A stretch of 64,000 nucleotides of DNA from Heliocidaris tuberculata (GCA_025618425.1 CM046846.1:28545385-28609384), one strand, 5' to 3'; counted from the first letter of the stretch, positions 37,662 to 52,600 are shown. Numbers and translations: made by a program. Notes: generated from the letters alone by a model not told the origin.

Positions 37662-40600
37662 GTATCCAATCTTCTGTCATCCAGTTTTATCATGTCAATG
37701 CATGGCTATTTTTTGTAGATTGCAATATTTTCTCGTTGATCACTTGTTTTCTTTATTTTCTTTGCAACCAAAACTTTTATTGTAATATAATTTATCCTCT
37801 CAGTCCCACCGTTAATGTTTTAAATTTAGTTTAGCGGAGATAGATCGAGATCGTGTTATCGGTACGCTGACATGACCCGACCGTCTGCAGCTAGAGTGTA
37901 TGGCTGATGAGGTAACTGGGGAATACCCTTTTCTATGGCTGTTTCCGCACAGATAAGAATGTAAACATATCTGTCGGATATTGCGTTGTATTCGTTTGGT
38001 TGTTGTTCCTACCCCAAAAATATTGCTGCTATAAAATATTACAGTAGACCATCAGCCATCACTTTAAAAATATCTGGAAATTCTTTTTGGAATACACTTT
38101 CTTAAACTAATTAAAGTCATGACAAATAAAAACAAAAATAAAAACAAATAAACATTCGTTTATTCTATTCCTCTTTGATATGTTTACAATTATGGATTTT
38201 GTTCAAGTCACCTTTTATCATTGCCTCCATTACTTCATATAATAAATTTGAGTGTTTTAAGTAATTAGATTATTTCATAACATATCCTTTCTAATTCCAG
38301 CAGTAGTACAATACATTTGTAATCAATGAATGAAAGGCATGACACGTAGTATTAAAAATGTTTTGCTAATTAATGCCTTAAAGGTGTTTCATACTCAAGC
38401 CCTCCACAATGATGTCCGCCAAGCCTGCATCCGATTTATGGAGCGAAATAAGGAGCACTTTGAGCCTGTAAGTTTTATAACAATGATCACCTCTGTAACA
38501 TTTGTTTGGCTTTGACACCCAGTGTGAATGCATTAGTTACAAGATTGCTTTAGAGGTTTGTAGTGTATGAACCTTGAAAAGTCTTTGAATATTGTCCCCA
38601 CCCCCCACCCCCCCCCCCCCCTTTCTTTTTTGAGCTTACTTATCAAATGTTTCCAACATGTGGAAAATTCATCTCATTAACCTATTTCTTTGTGTGGTGA
38701 AAATTAGAGACTTGTTATTATTCTATTAGGTGGTTGGTACATGTACACTTTAAAGATTCATATGAAGAAAACTTGAGAACAGTCTAGTCTCCTTATGTTT
38801 TCAAATTGATGGATGTTTTTTCACCAGAACCCTTGGTGACAATCTATTCAGTTCACCTAATCTGTACAATGACATTTCTATGGATAGAACTCGCAATTCA
38901 TTCATCATTTGTTGCTATGCTGGGTGAACCTTGGATAAGTCACTGAGTCATCATTAGCATTCTTGCTTTTTAAGATAGGCATAAAGTTTTGATACATTAG
39001 TGATCTGGTCTGTAGAATAATCAAATTATCTCAAATTCACCTTTGCAGAATCCAGATTTTAATTGATTCACTGGAGTATGGCTGATGGAATGTCAAGATC
39101 TAGCTTTAACATAGTCTGGCTCTCAGGCTGAATGAGATCTTTTTATCTAATATGTTGTTGGAATATTATACAAATGTTGTTTTCATGCATAAAACAACTT
39201 ATTCAATGTGGAAGCCAGGATACATGTATATGAAGTTTTCCTCAAATAACAGTATTCAGAAAAACAGCCAAACGTTATGGCCGGAATTCACAAAGGTGGT
39301 TTCAATTCAGACCATGGTTTATGTAGATTTCGTGGTATAAATACGCTTGATTTAGCGCATACGCTTAAAAACATCCAATAATGAACGCGAGCCGGTCGCG
39401 CGTGGTAGACAAAAGCGCTAAATTTACGCTTTTTGCCATGGTTCAGACCATGGTTTATGTAAATTCAGACCATGGTTTATTTAAATTAATTTACATAAAC
39501 CATGGTCTGAACCATGGCAACTAGCGTAAATTTAGCGCTTTTGCCAACCACGCACGACCGGCGCGCGTTCATTATTGGATCTTCTTAAGTGTACGCGCTA
39601 AATCAAGCGTATTTATACCACGAAATCTGCATAAACCATGGTCTGAATTGAAACCACCTTTGTGAATTCCGGCCTATGTGAGAGAGGGCACATAGAACTA
39701 CATGTAATGAAATAGCCCTAATTGTTAAGCAAAAAAGTACTAGACCTTCGTTGGAAATCAATAAAAACTCACTACATATGCAAACTTCATTTTATGTAAC
39801 AGATTAAAAAAGAAATACTGAAACTGTTGGAGGTCAGTCCTACACCAAGGAGCAGATATATTAAAAGAAAAATCTTTGTTCATCAATAAAACATCAACAA
39901 ACTCACTCTTTTCTTCTGATCAAGAAGTAAATCTTCATGTTTTAATGATAATCGCAATTCATCTATTTGTTATTTTCTCAGTTTGTAGAAGGACCATTTG
40001 AGCAGCATCTAGTCAAGTTGCAAAATGCTAAGGTAAGTATGCTAGGTGTAAAAAAAGAGACACTTTTAATCTCTTATAATCTATACCTTTAAAGAATTAA
40101 GATTGTAATTTACTTGGAGAAAGTTTCATGTCATTTCTTGAAAATAAAATTGTTAATGTATTTCACCTGACATTCCCCAAAACCTTATTCAGACCTCAGC
40201 ATCATAAATTATTAATGTTATTCCATGGAAGCAAATTATATTGAGGAATGGCAAGTGGAGTGCTCAATAATACTGTGGTGTTATGCATTGATTACCGGTA
40301 AGTGATTGCAGACAGATTCCAAGGTCTAAATTTGTCCAAAAGAGAAAATCTCATGCAAATTCAACACACTGTTTTGCAAATGTTATGGTAACAAATTCCA
40401 CAAAACTTTCTCCAAATGAATACTTCACTCTTCAACTTTGTAGCTTGCAGAGATCAGAGTGATATTAGATATATGTTTCTTTCAATTTGCTTTTGATTTA
40501 TTATTAGTCAATAGTGTCTATTATTTGTAAACACCTAGTACACAGTATGTCTGCATATGTTTTAGTCCATTACAACAAGAGATGAATGTAGCTTGAAAAT

Positions 40601-43600
40601 ATATTAAATCATTTAGTAATAAATGAAATATATAAAATGTCAATACTTTTACACTACCTTATTATTGGATAGACATATTATTTTTTTAAGTCAAGTTCAT
40701 TGAATTGGTCTAATTCCATTAATGTAAAGCTAAAACAACTCTCTATGAAGGTACATGTATGTATACATACAGTTATGAAATGAAACTCAAGCAGATCAGG
40801 CCTGTTTTAGATTACGAAAACAATTTTTCTACTTCTTTCCCCTTTGCAGGAATGGGCTGGTCAAGTGGAAATCAGTGCTTTATCACTTATGTACAAGTAA
40901 GCCTGTCTGCTTCCTGTTGTAGTATTAGTATTGTAGCTCTAGAATAAAGCTACGCATATATTACTGTATACGCCATATATTTTGCGGGGGTTTTATTTTG
41001 GCAAATTTCGCGAATCGCTAGTAGGTCGCGAATTTAACAACACGCCAAAATATTGCCAACATAAGAAGTTGGTTGAATTTGTTGTCTCCTGGTCAGAAAT
41101 TCACCACTTCGCTTTGCAAAAGTACATCATCACCGCTGTTTGTAGATTTGAGAATTTTCCGACCGCGAATTCAACCACTCGCGAAATAGTCTGGTTAGTC
41201 CTATTCACGAAAATTTATGGCCGCGAAATTTATGGCTTATACAGTATTACAACAATAGATTGATATTATGTATATGACATATATGGAAGAGGGACAATGT
41301 ATTGGTGAGATTCATGGGTCCTACATTCACACATTGTGTAATAGTCACATAGCTAAACTGACTCCACACCGACCAATTCTTAGCCTTTCGAGGTACTGTA
41401 TACGCCATATATTTTACGGGGTTTTTATTTTCATGAATTTTGCGCATCGCAAGTGGGTCGCAAATTTTACAATATGCTAAAATATTGCCAACATAAGTAG
41501 TCATTGAAATTAGTTTGTCTCCTGGTCAGAAATTCACCGCCTCGCTTTGCAAAAGTACGTCATCATTGCTGTTTGTAGATTTGAGAACTTCCCAATCGTG
41601 AATTCAACCACTTGCGAAATAGTCTGGGTAATCCTATTCGCGAAATATTTATGGCCGCGAAATTTATGGCGTATACAGTAATGTAATTTTTCATTCAGTT
41701 TGCTGTCGGTCTGGTGTTGGTCTTGTTGTGGTGACTGGGGGGTATTACATTGAATTATAGGGCCACAGTAAGGGTTAGGGTTCAGTCTAGGGTTGCCCTA
41801 CATGTACCCCTAACAATGGATAATACAGAAATCATTATTGTAATGTACACAGGACCAATGGGGCTTAATCACCTTACAGACATTCCAGGGCCCTGTTTCA
41901 TAAATCTTGTTATCAGTATTAAAGGAGAATGAAACCCTGGGGAAATATCCATTTTGATGAAAAGAGAGGATAGAGAGAAGCAATTTAAAAAAAGTTCCAT
42001 CAAAATCGGTTACGAAATGAGAAAGTTATGAAACTTTGAAAAGTCTCAATTTACTTTCTATGGCGATCCTCAAATTGGTAATGTTGCTTCAAAGTGACAG
42101 GTTTAGTAGTACAACTCTCCATATATTTTGTACATAAAATTTCATATTTTATCCATTATCTCTAAAGATGCTTCTTGTCTTCTTGTGAACTCAACATATG
42201 TTGTGTCAAATACATTTTCCCATGATATATCTTGAGCTAAGAAGGAGACAAGCTGCACCTTGAGAGATAATGGGGAAAATATGAAATTTTGTGTACAAAA
42301 CATATGGAGAATTGTACTACTAAACCTGTCACTTTGAAGCAACATTGCCAATTTGAGGATCGCCATAGAAAGTGAATTAAGAGTTTTCAAACTTTCACAA
42401 CTTTTTCATTTCGTAACCGATTTTGATGGAACTTTTTTAAAATTGCTTCTCTCTATCCTCTCTTTCCATTAAAATTGATTTTTTCCCCAGGGTTTCATTC
42501 TCCTTTAAACAAGTTGCAATAACTGTTATAAGCTACAGAAATCCTTGCATCTGATTGGCTTAGAGCAAATTTGTTATAGAAATTTGGTAGTTATTGATAG
42601 CAAGTTTTATGAAACAGGGCGCAGATTTTTCTTTCATGATTTGACATATTAGAGTAGTATTTATTGTAGCCTGTTGCATACATTACAGTACCTACAGGTA
42701 TAGGCAAATAGTGTGAACTGGGAAATGGAAAAGGGCCACCTGTGGAGAATTATGTTATCATGTATTGTCACTCTGAGTTTTCATTTTTGATTATACATGT
42801 AGTGTCATATTAAGGACAAACCCAGGATGTATACACTTTCCCTTTTCCGTAAGTGTGTTTTGACATGTGATTATAATAAACAGATGACAAGTCTGTTAAG
42901 CATTGCACAACATATTTATCTATTTCCTGGGGTATTGCCCAATTATGCTGACAAAAATCCAAGTAAGATAGATACATGTAGATAGAGAAAGAGCTATATT
43001 GAATTGAGTCATTCTGCTAACAGTACATGTACATTAAAAACTACATGCAGGGGAGAGAAAGGCAGTCTAATGTAATCTGTCCAAGCTTTTGAAGAATTGT
43101 TGAAAATTGACATAATGTATTAAGCGTGTGGGAGGAGACATGAACTTGTTAAACCTGCTACAATTTATCCTTCTTTCATCAGTAATTTTGTTCCTACTAT
43201 GTAATTAGCATTACTTTATACAAGTAATAACAGGCACTGCATGATAGAATCATTGGTTGAACAATTTTCAAAGTAAAAGCAGATGTTAGTATAAGAAAAA
43301 AATCATTATTTTTGATACATTTTGGTATCTAGTGAGCTGATCCATTAAAGGGAAAGTCTACCCTGGAATTAAGTTGATTTGAATAAAAGCAGAAAAATGA
43401 GAGAAACAGATAAGTGAAAGTTAAAGAAAAATCCAATAAGAAATAATAAAGTTATAAATTTTTGAAGTTGTAATCAATCAAACACAAATTGGAAAATCCA
43501 TGACGTATCTTGCAAGCTCCCCTCCCATTTAGTATAGAAAATTTCATAAATTTTCATTTTCTTATTTTTTGATGAAGGAGTAGATTTGTTTCATACATGT

Positions 43601-46600
43601 TTTGTGTAAAAACATATAAACATTGATTGTATCTAAGGTGCAGGTACAATTGTTTTTTTTCTTCAGAGAAAATCGAAATTAATGATTCCTTGGGTAAAGG
43701 GCAAATGGGAGAGGAGCTCGCAAGATAAGTCACAGAGTTGCCAATTTGTGTTCAATTGATTACAACTTCAAAAATTTGTAACTTTCTTTTTTCTTTTCAT
43801 ATTTTGCTCAAACCTTCACTGATCTGTTTCTTTGATTTGTCTGCTTCTTTTAACCCTTTCATGACAGGAATTATTTAAAGGCTAAATTGATCACATTTCG
43901 TTCTTCAAATTGGCAACAATAATATTTTTCTTTTAGAGCTACATGGTTCTAACAAAATGCAATGTCTTTGAAAACAATATACATCAATAGAAACTTAGTC
44001 GAAAAGTTGAAAAAAATTGCCAATTTTGATAAAAAATAGTGATTTTGAACCTCTCAATGTGTTGCCAATTTAAGGATTATGAAGCTTATTCTCCTTTTTG
44101 AAATTCCTGGCATCAAACGCAATATGGTCATGCAACAAAAATGGACACAATGTGTGTAGAAATTTTTGCATTTTCTACTCCTGCATCTGGTTATTTTTTA
44201 GAGCTCTGAATCAAAAGTTATTGAGCCAAACCACAAAATGTGGTCAATTGTCTTCAAAGGGTTAAAACTGACTTTTAATCAGGGTGGACTTCCCCTTTAA
44301 AGAGCTTCACTTCTGAATACCGTAGTCATCAACTGCAATATTGATTTTAGTGATATCTATATCATGCAGATGGAGATTACTTGTTGATGAGACACAAGAC
44401 TAGTAGGGTACAATACAGATTTGCATATCTCAAAATACAGTTGAAATCTTTTGTAGTAATTAGAAGGATTGATTTTTCCAGTGAAGTTAATGTGATACAT
44501 ATCTGTTGGATTTTTGAAAAGCACATTTTTGAAATTGTGTAATTCAGTTTAGTGTCAAGCAACAAGCAATTGGTAACTCGAGGCTCACATTGGGAGAGGC
44601 CAAAGACCATTTGTCAAATGGGCAAGTCCAAGCTGTTTTGTCCCATGCATTACTGACCACGGACCACATTTAAGTTTTTCGTGTGTCTGATGATCATGTT
44701 AATTTGTAAGCCCAACGAGAGCTTTTACCCTTTCGAAACCACATTTTGTGGTTTTGCTCCATAACTTTTGATTCAGAGCTCTAAAAATTATACTAGATGC
44801 ATGAGTAAAAAAAAGTAAACATTTCTGCACAAACTATATGTATGTCCATTTTTGTTGCATAACAATATTGTGTTTGATGCCAGGAATTTTTAAAACAAGA
44901 ATAAGCTCTAAAATCTTTAAATTGGCAACACATTAAGAGGTTACAATCGTTGTTTTTTATCAAAATTTGCAATGTTTTCAACTTTCTGACAAAATTTGTA
45001 ACCATGTATATTGTTTTCAAAGACATTCCACCTTATTAGAACCATGTAGCACTAAAAGAAAAATATTATTGTTGCCAATTTGAAGAACAAAATGTGATCA
45101 ATTTCACCCTTAAATAATTCCTGTCCTGAAATTGTTAATCAGACCAAATATCAAGTAAAATGCCAATTTATGCACATGCATGCAGTGGCATACCCACCAT
45201 TTTTTAAAGGGGGGTGTCTTACTCCAAAATTCTCTGACAAGCAAAAAAAAACAAACATAAAAACAAAAACAAAAAAGGTTCGCAGCACTTTTGGGGTGTC
45301 TTGTACTCCAGACTTCTCAGACAAGCTAAAAAAAACAAAAAAACAAAAAAACGGTTATCAGCACTTTTGGGGTGTCTTTTTATTCCAAAATTCTCTGACG
45401 AGCAAAAAAAAAAAAAAAAAGGGATTATCAGCACTTTTGGGGTGTCTTTTTACTCAAAACTTCTGTGACAAGCAAAAAAGAAAAAAAAGGGTTATCACTT
45501 TATCAGCATTTCGCCGTCAAAAATAAGCTTTTGCTTCGTTTCTAGAAGGGGTTTTTTTAACCTAAAACACCAAAAACATCCACCCCCCCCTCGGTACGTG
45601 CATGCATGCATGGGACAACAAGTGACCAAATACCTTGGACTTACCCATATAGGTTAAGGCATATTGGCCTTCAAATTTTATATAGATCTGTATTCTTTCA
45701 TGTCTTTTGTTTTGTACAGGCGAGATTTCATTATATATCAAGACCCTGGGAAACCCCCAAGTAACGTGACTCAAAATGGATATCCAGACAAAGTGAGTAT
45801 GGGTCAGTTCTATCTGTCAAAACATGTCAAAACAAAGAAATGTCTGGATGTGTATTTGTGTTGTCTGACTCATAGCGGAAGTATTCATATAAGAGAGACA
45901 GTGGTATACCATGATTCATCATTTTGAGAGATCAATATATTCTCACTTAAAGTAATTTTGATTTGTTTACCATGGTGACGGTGGGTTTTTTAGACCAACT
46001 TAATATACACAAATTAATGAAAATGTGCTGGAAAACGCACTGATATATGAAGACAGTTACTTCTTCATGAGCCTTTTTTTTTTTTTTTGCTAGGGGATAC
46101 TTGATCTCCTTCCTAAAGAGAAATATGTTTGAAACCTAGTAGATTATTTGCATTTCATCAAAGCTTGCCAGAGACTTTTCTGAACAGCAATGCAATGTAT
46201 ATATTTATAGTTACATAAAAGAAACACTGCTTTAAAACATGTCAGACACTGAGAGCATTGGTGATAACTGAGAAGGATGCATTGATGAATGCACAGCTGT
46301 GAACATGCCTCCTGGAATTTATTTTCAGTCATTCTGATTACCATCATAAAGGTCAGAAGGAGTCAATGTTACAGCAGACAACTGCAGAGCTTTTCAATTG
46401 TTATGCACAGTCACCACATATTTTGAAAAGAAAGAATTTCCTGTCTGGTTATTACATTTGAATAGACAGGCTTGTGAAAAGATGATATCTTAAAGGGATT
46501 AGTTAGCACTGCCTGAATAATTTCTGATTCTTAGGTTGCAATGAACTTTCTGTAATATTTACAAAAATAGCCATCTATTGAAAAACTTTTTTAGAACATA

Positions 46601-49600
46601 AGAGTTTCATGAATTACAAAGGAATTAATAAAGAAATGCTCTACCCTCTCACCCCCACCCCACCCCCAATGAATTTGCTTCAAATATAAAAATTCCCATT
46701 CTGATGTTTTTGTATTTTAATATACTTTGTAAACAAACCTCAATGAAAATCAAGCATTTGCATTTCCTCATTTCCTAGTTTTACAGTGTATATGATTGCA
46801 TTAAAAAGTGCTTAAAGTTTCAATTCTATGAATTTACTTTGTTATTTGTATGTTGTGGAGGGGGAGGGGGGGGGGGGGGTAGTGGATGCTGCCAGTTATC
46901 AAGATTGCCCTCTACTTGATCTCTGTGTTGCACAATGCATTCAAACTTGCCTGTTTATGCAATATGTCAAAGAATGCAAGAGATTCATTGTTGATTTGAT
47001 TGGTGATTGACCGAAACGGAATTCCATTATGTTTTTTTTCAATATTGTTATTTTATTGGATAATTGCAACCTTGCAAATTGTGCATAATAATGAATCAAC
47101 CCAGGTGTTGTAACAATAAGATGCATTCTTTCTAGTAATTATTTGCATGTTTTAAGATATCTTAGAGAGATCATGTCAGGGTAATCTTGAGTAGCCATAA
47201 GGACAGTAAATGAATTCTCACAGAAAATATAACTTACAATGAGCAATCAAGACTGCACATAAATGACAGCTGCCAAACATCTTTTAGAAAATGCATAGTA
47301 ACTAAGTAGTGAGCAGAGGTAGATGAGAAATCAATGTTTAACAAGAAACAAGAAAATGTAGTGTAGTAAAATCAAAAGAATTTTGAGAATAACTTCTTCC
47401 TTTCTTTTGTCAGATGACAGTTCTACACTACAAATGAAACAAAATATGTAAAATGCTTACCACTGTCTGTTGTATTGACCAAAGTACAGAAGTCAGTGTA
47501 ACATTATACATGTACATGATTACTATTGTTGTTTTTTAAAGACATGAAGAAGGCCTTTATATACACCAAGCTCCACTGTGAAAAATCAAAATATTCAAAA
47601 TTTTCATGCTAAATATCTTTCCTTTTGTTTTTATATTTCTTTTTTTTTTTGTCTTCAGGTACTTCTGTGCTTTTCCAACAACAACCATTATGACAGTGTA
47701 TTTACCAAGCAGTACCAGAATAGCCTCGGAGTGTGTCAATGTAAGTTCAGCTTCACTTGAGCAAGGTATTTTATCTACATTGCTTCTCTCCATCCAGGTG
47801 TTAAATGGGTATGTGGTAGGATGCAAACATCATTGTGAATGCGTTAGTGTCTGCTTGCTTGTAAAAAGGCTACTAGCTAGAATGCCGCCCTAGTGGAGTC
47901 GAGAGTGTGCACTGTGAAGTGAAAAATCATATTTGAATCCAATGACTGGGGTTATAATGATTTTTCAGGTGGGGGGGGGGGGGAGCTCGCGGGATGCATC
48001 GCGGAGTTGCTGGTTTGTGTTTGATTGGTTGCGGCTTCAGAAATTCATAGCTTTCTGGTTTCTCGTCGGATTTTGCTCAGGCTTTCATTGGTCTTTTTCT
48101 TTTATTTTTATGCTTCTTTTGAAGCCAACTTAGTATCGGGGTGGACTTTCCCTTTAAGTCAGTGATTATTGTCTCTAAATTTTGTAATTACAACTGTAAT
48201 TCATTATATGTTATATCTCACCATTTTATTCTGTTTCATTTATATGAATTTACATGGATTGGAAAAGAAGACCTTATTTTATAGCTATTTAGTTAATCTT
48301 TTTCTTTTTTCCAGCATCCATGTGACTCTTCTAAATGTACTGTTGTTTTGTATTCACAGATTTCTTGATTTTGTCTTTGCCGAAAAAATAATGATAATAA
48401 TTATAATAATAATAATAATAATACATTGTAAGTAGCTGATGTTTATGAATTAATGTAGGCACATGCTTTTTGATGATATCTGTATGAGTTATACACCATG
48501 TGCCAATCTTTACATCGGCACTTAAACTTGTAAATTACATTGCTTGTTTGTGTAATAGGGAGCATGAAGACAAGATCATTTTGTGAGTGGTAAATACCAC
48601 AGGCAGCTCAGTGGCAGAGAAAGCGGTTCAACGTTTTGGCATGCTTTCCCTTTCTAGGATAGATTCAGGTAGACGGGACTCTTGAATCCGAAGATCGGAG
48701 CCCTTGTTTATTTCTTACGTTTTTATGTGATGTAGCATTCAAGCCTTTAATCATGACGAAATAAATGCAACTTTTTCTTTATCGCCTTTCTGTGCTGTAG
48801 CCATCGTCTATGAGATATTATACAAGAAGGTCTTCAACATTGCCAAAGAAGCCGATGAGGCTGTGGAGATCTTGCGTAACTCTCCGGGCAAGAAGCCCCC
48901 ATCCAGACACTATGGATATCAGGATGGGCCCCACGCTGGAGGGGATCAGCGCTCACCAAGAAGACATCAGGTATTATTGTCCCTCTAACCTCGTTCACTA
49001 CTTCGCATGTGATGATGAAGACTGCCTAAAGAGCTGGTCACATTTGTCTGATAATAATAATGAATGCACAAATGTACCTATAAAGATGACTATAAAAGTG
49101 GTCACACCTAACCGATAAAATCGGTGGGGTTCTGTCAGTCAAGCACCGCAGACACTGCCCTTTTGATTCTTCTGAACCAACATCACCTCAAAGGAGCAAA
49201 AACAATTGGCTCTCAGAAAATGTTGTCGAGCTCTTTCCTGAAAAAATCGGTGGCCGAGCGATTCCACCAAGAAAATAAAATCGGAGAGGGAGACTCATTC
49301 TCATATACTGGAGGAGTCTGACCAACCACAAAGAATTCCTGTTCATTTTCCACACAAACAATGCTTGGGCAGCTTTGCAACAATGAAAAGCTATAGTTAT
49401 TGTTATCGTTATCAGACAAATGTGACCAGTCCTTAAGAGACTGACGTCGAAAAAATTTAATAACATACACAATAGTGCATGTCACAAAGCTGTATGTTAT
49501 CATATACACATGTCACAGAGTATTCATAGGGGTGTTTTTTGCATGCAGCTCACTTTTTTTCAACTCCATTTGCCAAATGGTCTTTATTTTTTGACATTGA

Positions 49601-52600
49601 ATTTCCATTTTTTTTCTCTCATAATTTATGAATGAGGCCTAAGTCAATGGTTTCCAGACTTTTTTCCAGCTGGGGCAGTGAAGAAAAGAAATGTGCCAAT
49701 GGTGAGCACTTTATCTTTGGAAAGCTTTCAAAAAGCCTTTGAAAACTTATAAGAAATTGGTTTTAAAAAAAATAACAAATTGATGCAAGCTTACCCCCAA
49801 AAAGATTATTATTTCACAAGAATATGTTTTTTGGACTGCTCTGGTGTTATGCCCCTCTTTATACAATTAAAGCAGGTTTTATACATTACCTCATGACTTG
49901 CCTCAAAATTGGCCCATCATCTTACGAAACTATACTGCCTATATGTTGTGAAAGGGTTCTAAAAGTTTGTTTTTTTTCTTCTTCATTTTAATGATTTGAA
50001 CTTTGTGCATAAAGAAGAATACTATCACAAGCTACTGTGAAAAGGGCTCTCAGTTTTCATGCTTCTATCTAATTTCAGACCCCGTTACTAATTTCTATTT
50101 CAATCCTTTTGAGGCTGTATTCTGCAGAAATGTACAGGGCTCAGGCTACATGTGTAAAACTAGCTGTTATCCCTGCTGTGACATACCTCTGTGCAATAAG
50201 TACCATTGAAGGGCCTCACTGACAGGTTTTTGTATCAGTTTCCCTTTATAATGAGAAAACAAAAAGAAGAAAAGAATTTTTATTTAATCGCTGCTTTACT
50301 ACAGTTTATTTATGATTGCTATAGAAGTTATAGGCTGTTTATAGCAAGAAAAATATATGTGTATATACTTAGAAGGAAGTTATTAAAAGAGTAATGTAGT
50401 CTCACTTTTTAATGACAAAGCGAAAGGGACTTTTGATAACTGCTTTATAAGACAATTTGAGTACATCTGTTGATAATTCTCATATTCATACATGTACCTT
50501 GATAGCTTTATTAGCAGGTAGCTTATTCACTACTTTGCTGTTGTCTTTGAATGGAAGGGATTTTAATTTTAGCTGCTTTATTTGGGGGCAGATCCAGGAT
50601 TTTGTATTAAAAAAGGGGGGGGGGGAATTCCTAAAATTGGGTAAGAAAATTGAAGGGGCACAAGAAGCCAGTTACAACGGGCACAGTGTATTCCAGGTAT
50701 GCCACATTAACTTTTGAACGGGGAGCATGGGCTGTTGTGTGTCCCCTCCCTAAATCTTCCACAGGCTTAACTACACACTGTGCGTATGATCACTCTTTCG
50801 TGTGTATCAAAATGTACATTTGTGAATACATCCTGCCCATCAATTTTATGGTCCATTGTGGCTCATTGATAACATTAGCAGATAACTTATTCACTGCTTT
50901 GTGATTTCTCTTTGAAAGGGTGATAAGCTTGACAGATTTGGGAGACTGAGGATGGAGAAGAAATGCCCTCCTCTGCCTTACAACATCCGCAACAGGCTTT
51001 ACTACAAATTCTGTGCATGATTGCTCTTTTTTGTGTTTATCAAAAAGTACATCCATGAATACATTCTATACATCAATTTATACAGAGTGGTCCATTGGTA
51101 GCTATTAGCAGGTAACCTATTCACTGCTTTGTGATTTCTCTTTGGAAGGATGATGAGCGTGACAGATTTGGGAGACTGAGGATGGAGAAGAGACGCCTTC
51201 CTCTGCCTTACAAGGTCCGCAAATAGCTTTACTCCAAATTTTGTGCATGATTTCTCATGTGTGTGTATCAAAAAGTACATCCATGAATACATCCTGCCCA
51301 TCTACATTATACAGAGTGGTCCATTGATAACTATTAGCAGGTAACTTATTTACTGCTTTGTGATTTCTCTTTGAAAGGATGATGAGCGTGACAGATTTGG
51401 GAGACTGAGGATGGAGAAGAGACGCCCTCCCCTGCCGTACAAGGTGGCCAAGGCGTTGGATCCAGAGATCTACAGGAATGTAGAGTACGACTGCTGGAAT
51501 GAAGGAAATAAAGGTACCATTTCCGTTATGATATGTCTCTTGTAGTTTTTTCTTCTTCTAGTTGTTGATGATGATGATGATGATCACAATGATGTTGTTG
51601 TTGTTGTTGTCTTTGTTCATTTAGATGTTTATTATTTTTCAGAGCTACAAAAACTGTTGACTTGTTTTGATGCAAAGGCTGACGTAAGACTCCTATTTTG
51701 GTGTTGGGTAACTGACAGTAGTGTTCATTTTGGTAGATGTTTTTATTGTATGCAGATACTGTGAAACAAAGACTATGCTTCCAGATAGTAAAATAGGAAA
51801 CGTACATCATAACATCCTCTCCAAGGGACTTGGTATTTAGAAGATCGATACCAAGGGTGTATCAGAATACAGTGAAACCTGTATATAAAGACCACTCAAG
51901 GAAGAAAGCGATCTTTATGAGCAGGTGGTTTTCATATGCACAGGTTCCTTTAATACATGTTTCAATGAAAAACACTTTTTAAGGGAAACAAAAAATGGTG
52001 GTCTTTGTGGACAGGTGGTCGCTAAAGCAGGTTTGACTGTACATTTCTGCAAATATTCTTTGTATTTCTTCTTTGTAGAACAAATGCATCAGGATTACCT
52101 ACTGGCAACAGGCCTGCAGTTTTGTCCTGGGGACAAAGTTCAGGTGAGTCTGATAATGATTTAAATCCCAATAGTAATTCAGTTATATATTTGTTAACCT
52201 TTTCAGGAAAGCTGCTCATCTAAAATATGGTTACTACTCGCAATCCTGCAGAAACTTAATTCTGTAGAGAAAGGATATGAAAGCATTGTACTGTATTTTT
52301 ATCGGAGAATTCTTTTTGTGATCATAGATGGAAAAAGAGAAATAAACTAAAGGAGAATAGTTCAATTTTGTTATGAAACAGTTCTTGTGTATTTTCCTCA
52401 GTAGCTTGTGATGAATTTACAATAATGTAATAAAATGATGGAAGCGCAATCTTACTACTATCTTGGCAGTTGAAAGCTGAATTTAGATGCTACTGCTGCT
52501 GCTGATAATAGTGATACTTCAGGTACTTGTCGATGAAACAAAGAAGTGGTACAGTGCTCACAATCAAAAGTAGCTAGTGATGAATTTACACCTAATAATA

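Noticed and set aside
41768..41800. Second telomere-like stretch
   Set aside because: Only one GGGTTAGGG with degenerate neighbours; too short to call.
45170..45526. 118-aa Lys-rich ORF
   Set aside because: It spans the poly-A-containing tandem repeat; no homology or splice structure.
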